Source: Pratylenchus scribneri (taxonomy: Eukaryota; Nematoda; Chromadorea; Rhabditida; Pratylenchidae). From it: DNA of 64,000 nucleotides. The translations under genes were made by a program, and so were the position numbers. The stretch covers positions 62,001 to 126,000 of the forward strand of contig JAQSEB010000082.1 of NCBI GenBank assembly GCA_030063045.1, written 5' to 3'. The notes under the pieces are model-generated. The model saw only the letters and a list, made by a program, of their open reading frames with translations. It ran no database searches and had not been told where the DNA came from. Positions 63,001 through 64,000 of the stretch are shown here, piece after piece (position 1 is the stretch's first letter; each line of letters starts with the position of its first letter).

Positions 63001-64000
63001 CCATTGTGATTTTCGCTGACAAAAAGCAATTGGCCAGTCATGATATCAAATTTGAAGGCACATCGGTGGCCATGCATCCGGACGGTGCGCTGATTGCGGT
63101 TGGAGGAAATGTAATCACATTTAATTTTAAATAATACAAAATTTAAATTAATTGACTAATAAAAAACCGCTGGTTTATAGTTTATCCTAGAACCATAAAA
63201 CCTCATACCCGATCGATTGATTTCATCAAGCACATTTGAATTTGATGATATTTTGGCATAAGTTAACCAATTCTAATTTAGTTTGAACCAATAAACCAAA
63301 ATTGGGTTTAAACCATAACAAATTATATACAATTTAATGCGTTTTGACCAGCTCTATCCAATTTTGGGTGTATGGTTTGGAAATGTAGGATAAACCCTAA
63401 TTAACCATTTAATTCTTTTGGTATTATTTTTTCTATAAATAATTTTATTTAGGATGCCAAGGTCCACATCTATGAACTCAAGGACAGTGGTGCATTGAAC
63501 GAAAAGAAAGCATTGCAACAAGGGTAATTCGGATTAAATACATTTCTTTTTATTTCATTTAATTTTTTAGTGGTGCCATCACCTCAGTCAGTTTTAGTCC
63601 AAATGGAAAATATTTGGTGGCCACGGACATTGGCAAAAAAGTAACCAAATTATTTTTAAATAATTTCAATTTATTTTTAAGGTTGTGCCATACAATGTGA
63701 AAGAGGATTTCAAAATTGCCTCTGAAAAATCCTGGTCCTTCCACACAGCCCGAATCAATTGTTGTGCTTGGTCAAACAATAGGTTAGTTTTTTCCTCTTT
63801 TTTTAAAATTAACAATTTGCTTATAAAATTAAATTTAATTTGCCTACAAATTATTGAAAGAGCCCAATTTGGCCAAGTTTAGTGACCTTAAAAAATTAAC
63901 ATTTTTCGACATGAAAATTTGTGACTAATTAACTGCAATCCTTTATTTATTTTTTACTATTTTCAGCCGATATGTTGCAACCGGCTCGTTGGACACTAAC
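60078..64000 (+). CDS. unc-78: UNC-78 / AIP1 (WD40 actin-interacting protein), 5' part
   Basis: AIP1 works with ADF/cofilin to disassemble actin filaments; in C. elegans UNC-78 is needed for muscle thin-filament order. The start exon is 60078-60102 (MADEDFKK), then 60145-60266 ([20 protein letters not shown]). Later exons match AIP1 throughout: [138 protein letters not shown]-type blade, ending in [12 protein letters not shown] at the window edge. The last two or so WD blades of the second propeller lie outside. Introns hold SINE-like copies and three copies of a dispersed repeat. Confidence 0.95.
60295..60535 (+). repeat. Dispersed GGTTTAAACC-type repeat, copy in unc-78 intron 2
   Basis: AAACCATATACCC, TATAATTTGTTATGG, TCAACAATTAAAGGGT, TTTGGTTTATTGGTTCAAAA: near-identical order to 21630-21845. 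Confidence 0.7.
61225..61405 (-). repeat. Dispersed GGTTTAAACC-type repeat, second unc-78 copy
   Basis: Diverged copy in reverse orientation: ATCGATCGATCCAGTC, TTAACCAATTCTAAATCAG, TTTTGAACCAAAAC and TGTAGGATAAAACC. Confidence 0.6.
61820..61970 (+). repeat. tRNA-derived SINE-like copy in an unc-78 intron
   Basis: AACCCAAAGAGGAGGTC, GCAAAATTTAGGTCACGGGT, TCGAATCCGC, then a T-run and CTGACTTGG. Confidence 0.65.
62330..62510 (-). repeat. SINE-like family C, copy in an unc-78 intron
   Basis: Reverse complement of the 42.2 kb copy: CACCTGAAAAAATCATTGG, GTGGGATTCGAACTTTCG, CCCAGATAGGACAAAAAAA. Internally, CTTCCCAAATCCAACC is tandemly repeated. Confidence 0.7.
63165..63425 (-). repeat. Dispersed GGTTTAAACC-type repeat, third unc-78 copy
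   Basis: Reverse orientation: TTGAACCAATAAACCAAAAT, CCATAACAAATTATA, GGGTGTATGGTTTGG. Confidence 0.7.

Overview
The window is nuclear DNA from a nematode. Every recognisable gene has a clear nematode/animal counterpart. Exons are short, many introns are 40-60 nt, acceptors are T-rich ending in (T)TTNAG, and several starts sit just after a trans-splice-like acceptor. The AT-rich introns, a GGxRAF (nlp-21-type) neuropeptide precursor, and four introns that must start with GC rather than GT would fit a tylenchid plant-parasitic nematode such as a cyst nematode. That species-level guess is inference only.

Layout. Positions 1-5984 hold three minus-strand genes: unc-50 (5' part only, running off the left edge), the tiny oligosaccharyltransferase subunit OST4, and fozi-1 (two C2H2 fingers plus an FH2 domain). 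Positions 5985-14587 have no convincing gene and are packed with repeats. Positions 14588-24593 carry one minus-strand TRIM-NHL gene (nhl-1-like; RING, B-box, coiled coil, long linker, six NHL repeats) whose introns are filled with repeats. A small MSP-domain membrane protein (26000-26894, minus) faces an nlp-21-like neuropeptide gene (27472-36973, plus) that has a 7.8 kb second intron. Then come cand-1 (37324-44521, minus), divergent from atx-2 (45116-47871, plus); a TMEM184-family gene (48356-50140, minus), divergent from an attractin homologue (50901-56498, plus); an unrecognised acidic protein (57510-58926, plus); and the WD40 protein unc-78/AIP1 (60078 to the right edge, plus).

Repeats split the window in two. 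From about 6.8 to 34.4 kb there are eleven palindromic MITE copies, larger fold-back elements, and three arrays of one 32-bp minisatellite unit. The gene-dense half (37-64 kb) has none of these. It carries mainly short tRNA-derived SINE-like copies, almost all in introns, plus a dispersed repeat repeated in unc-78 introns. The most striking single event is a 1.19 kb palindromic element inserted 2-3 nt before a splice donor of cand-1, flanked by a TGA/TCA duplication and itself carrying a nested SINE; correct splicing would now need a donor supplied by the element.

The genes do not form one pathway. unc-50 and OST4 both serve the ER/Golgi and lie close together in tandem. The others cover transcription (fozi-1), ubiquitin biology (nhl-1, cand-1), RNA regulation (atx-2), neuropeptide signalling (nlp-21), membrane or receptor functions (attractin, TMEM184), and actin turnover (unc-78).
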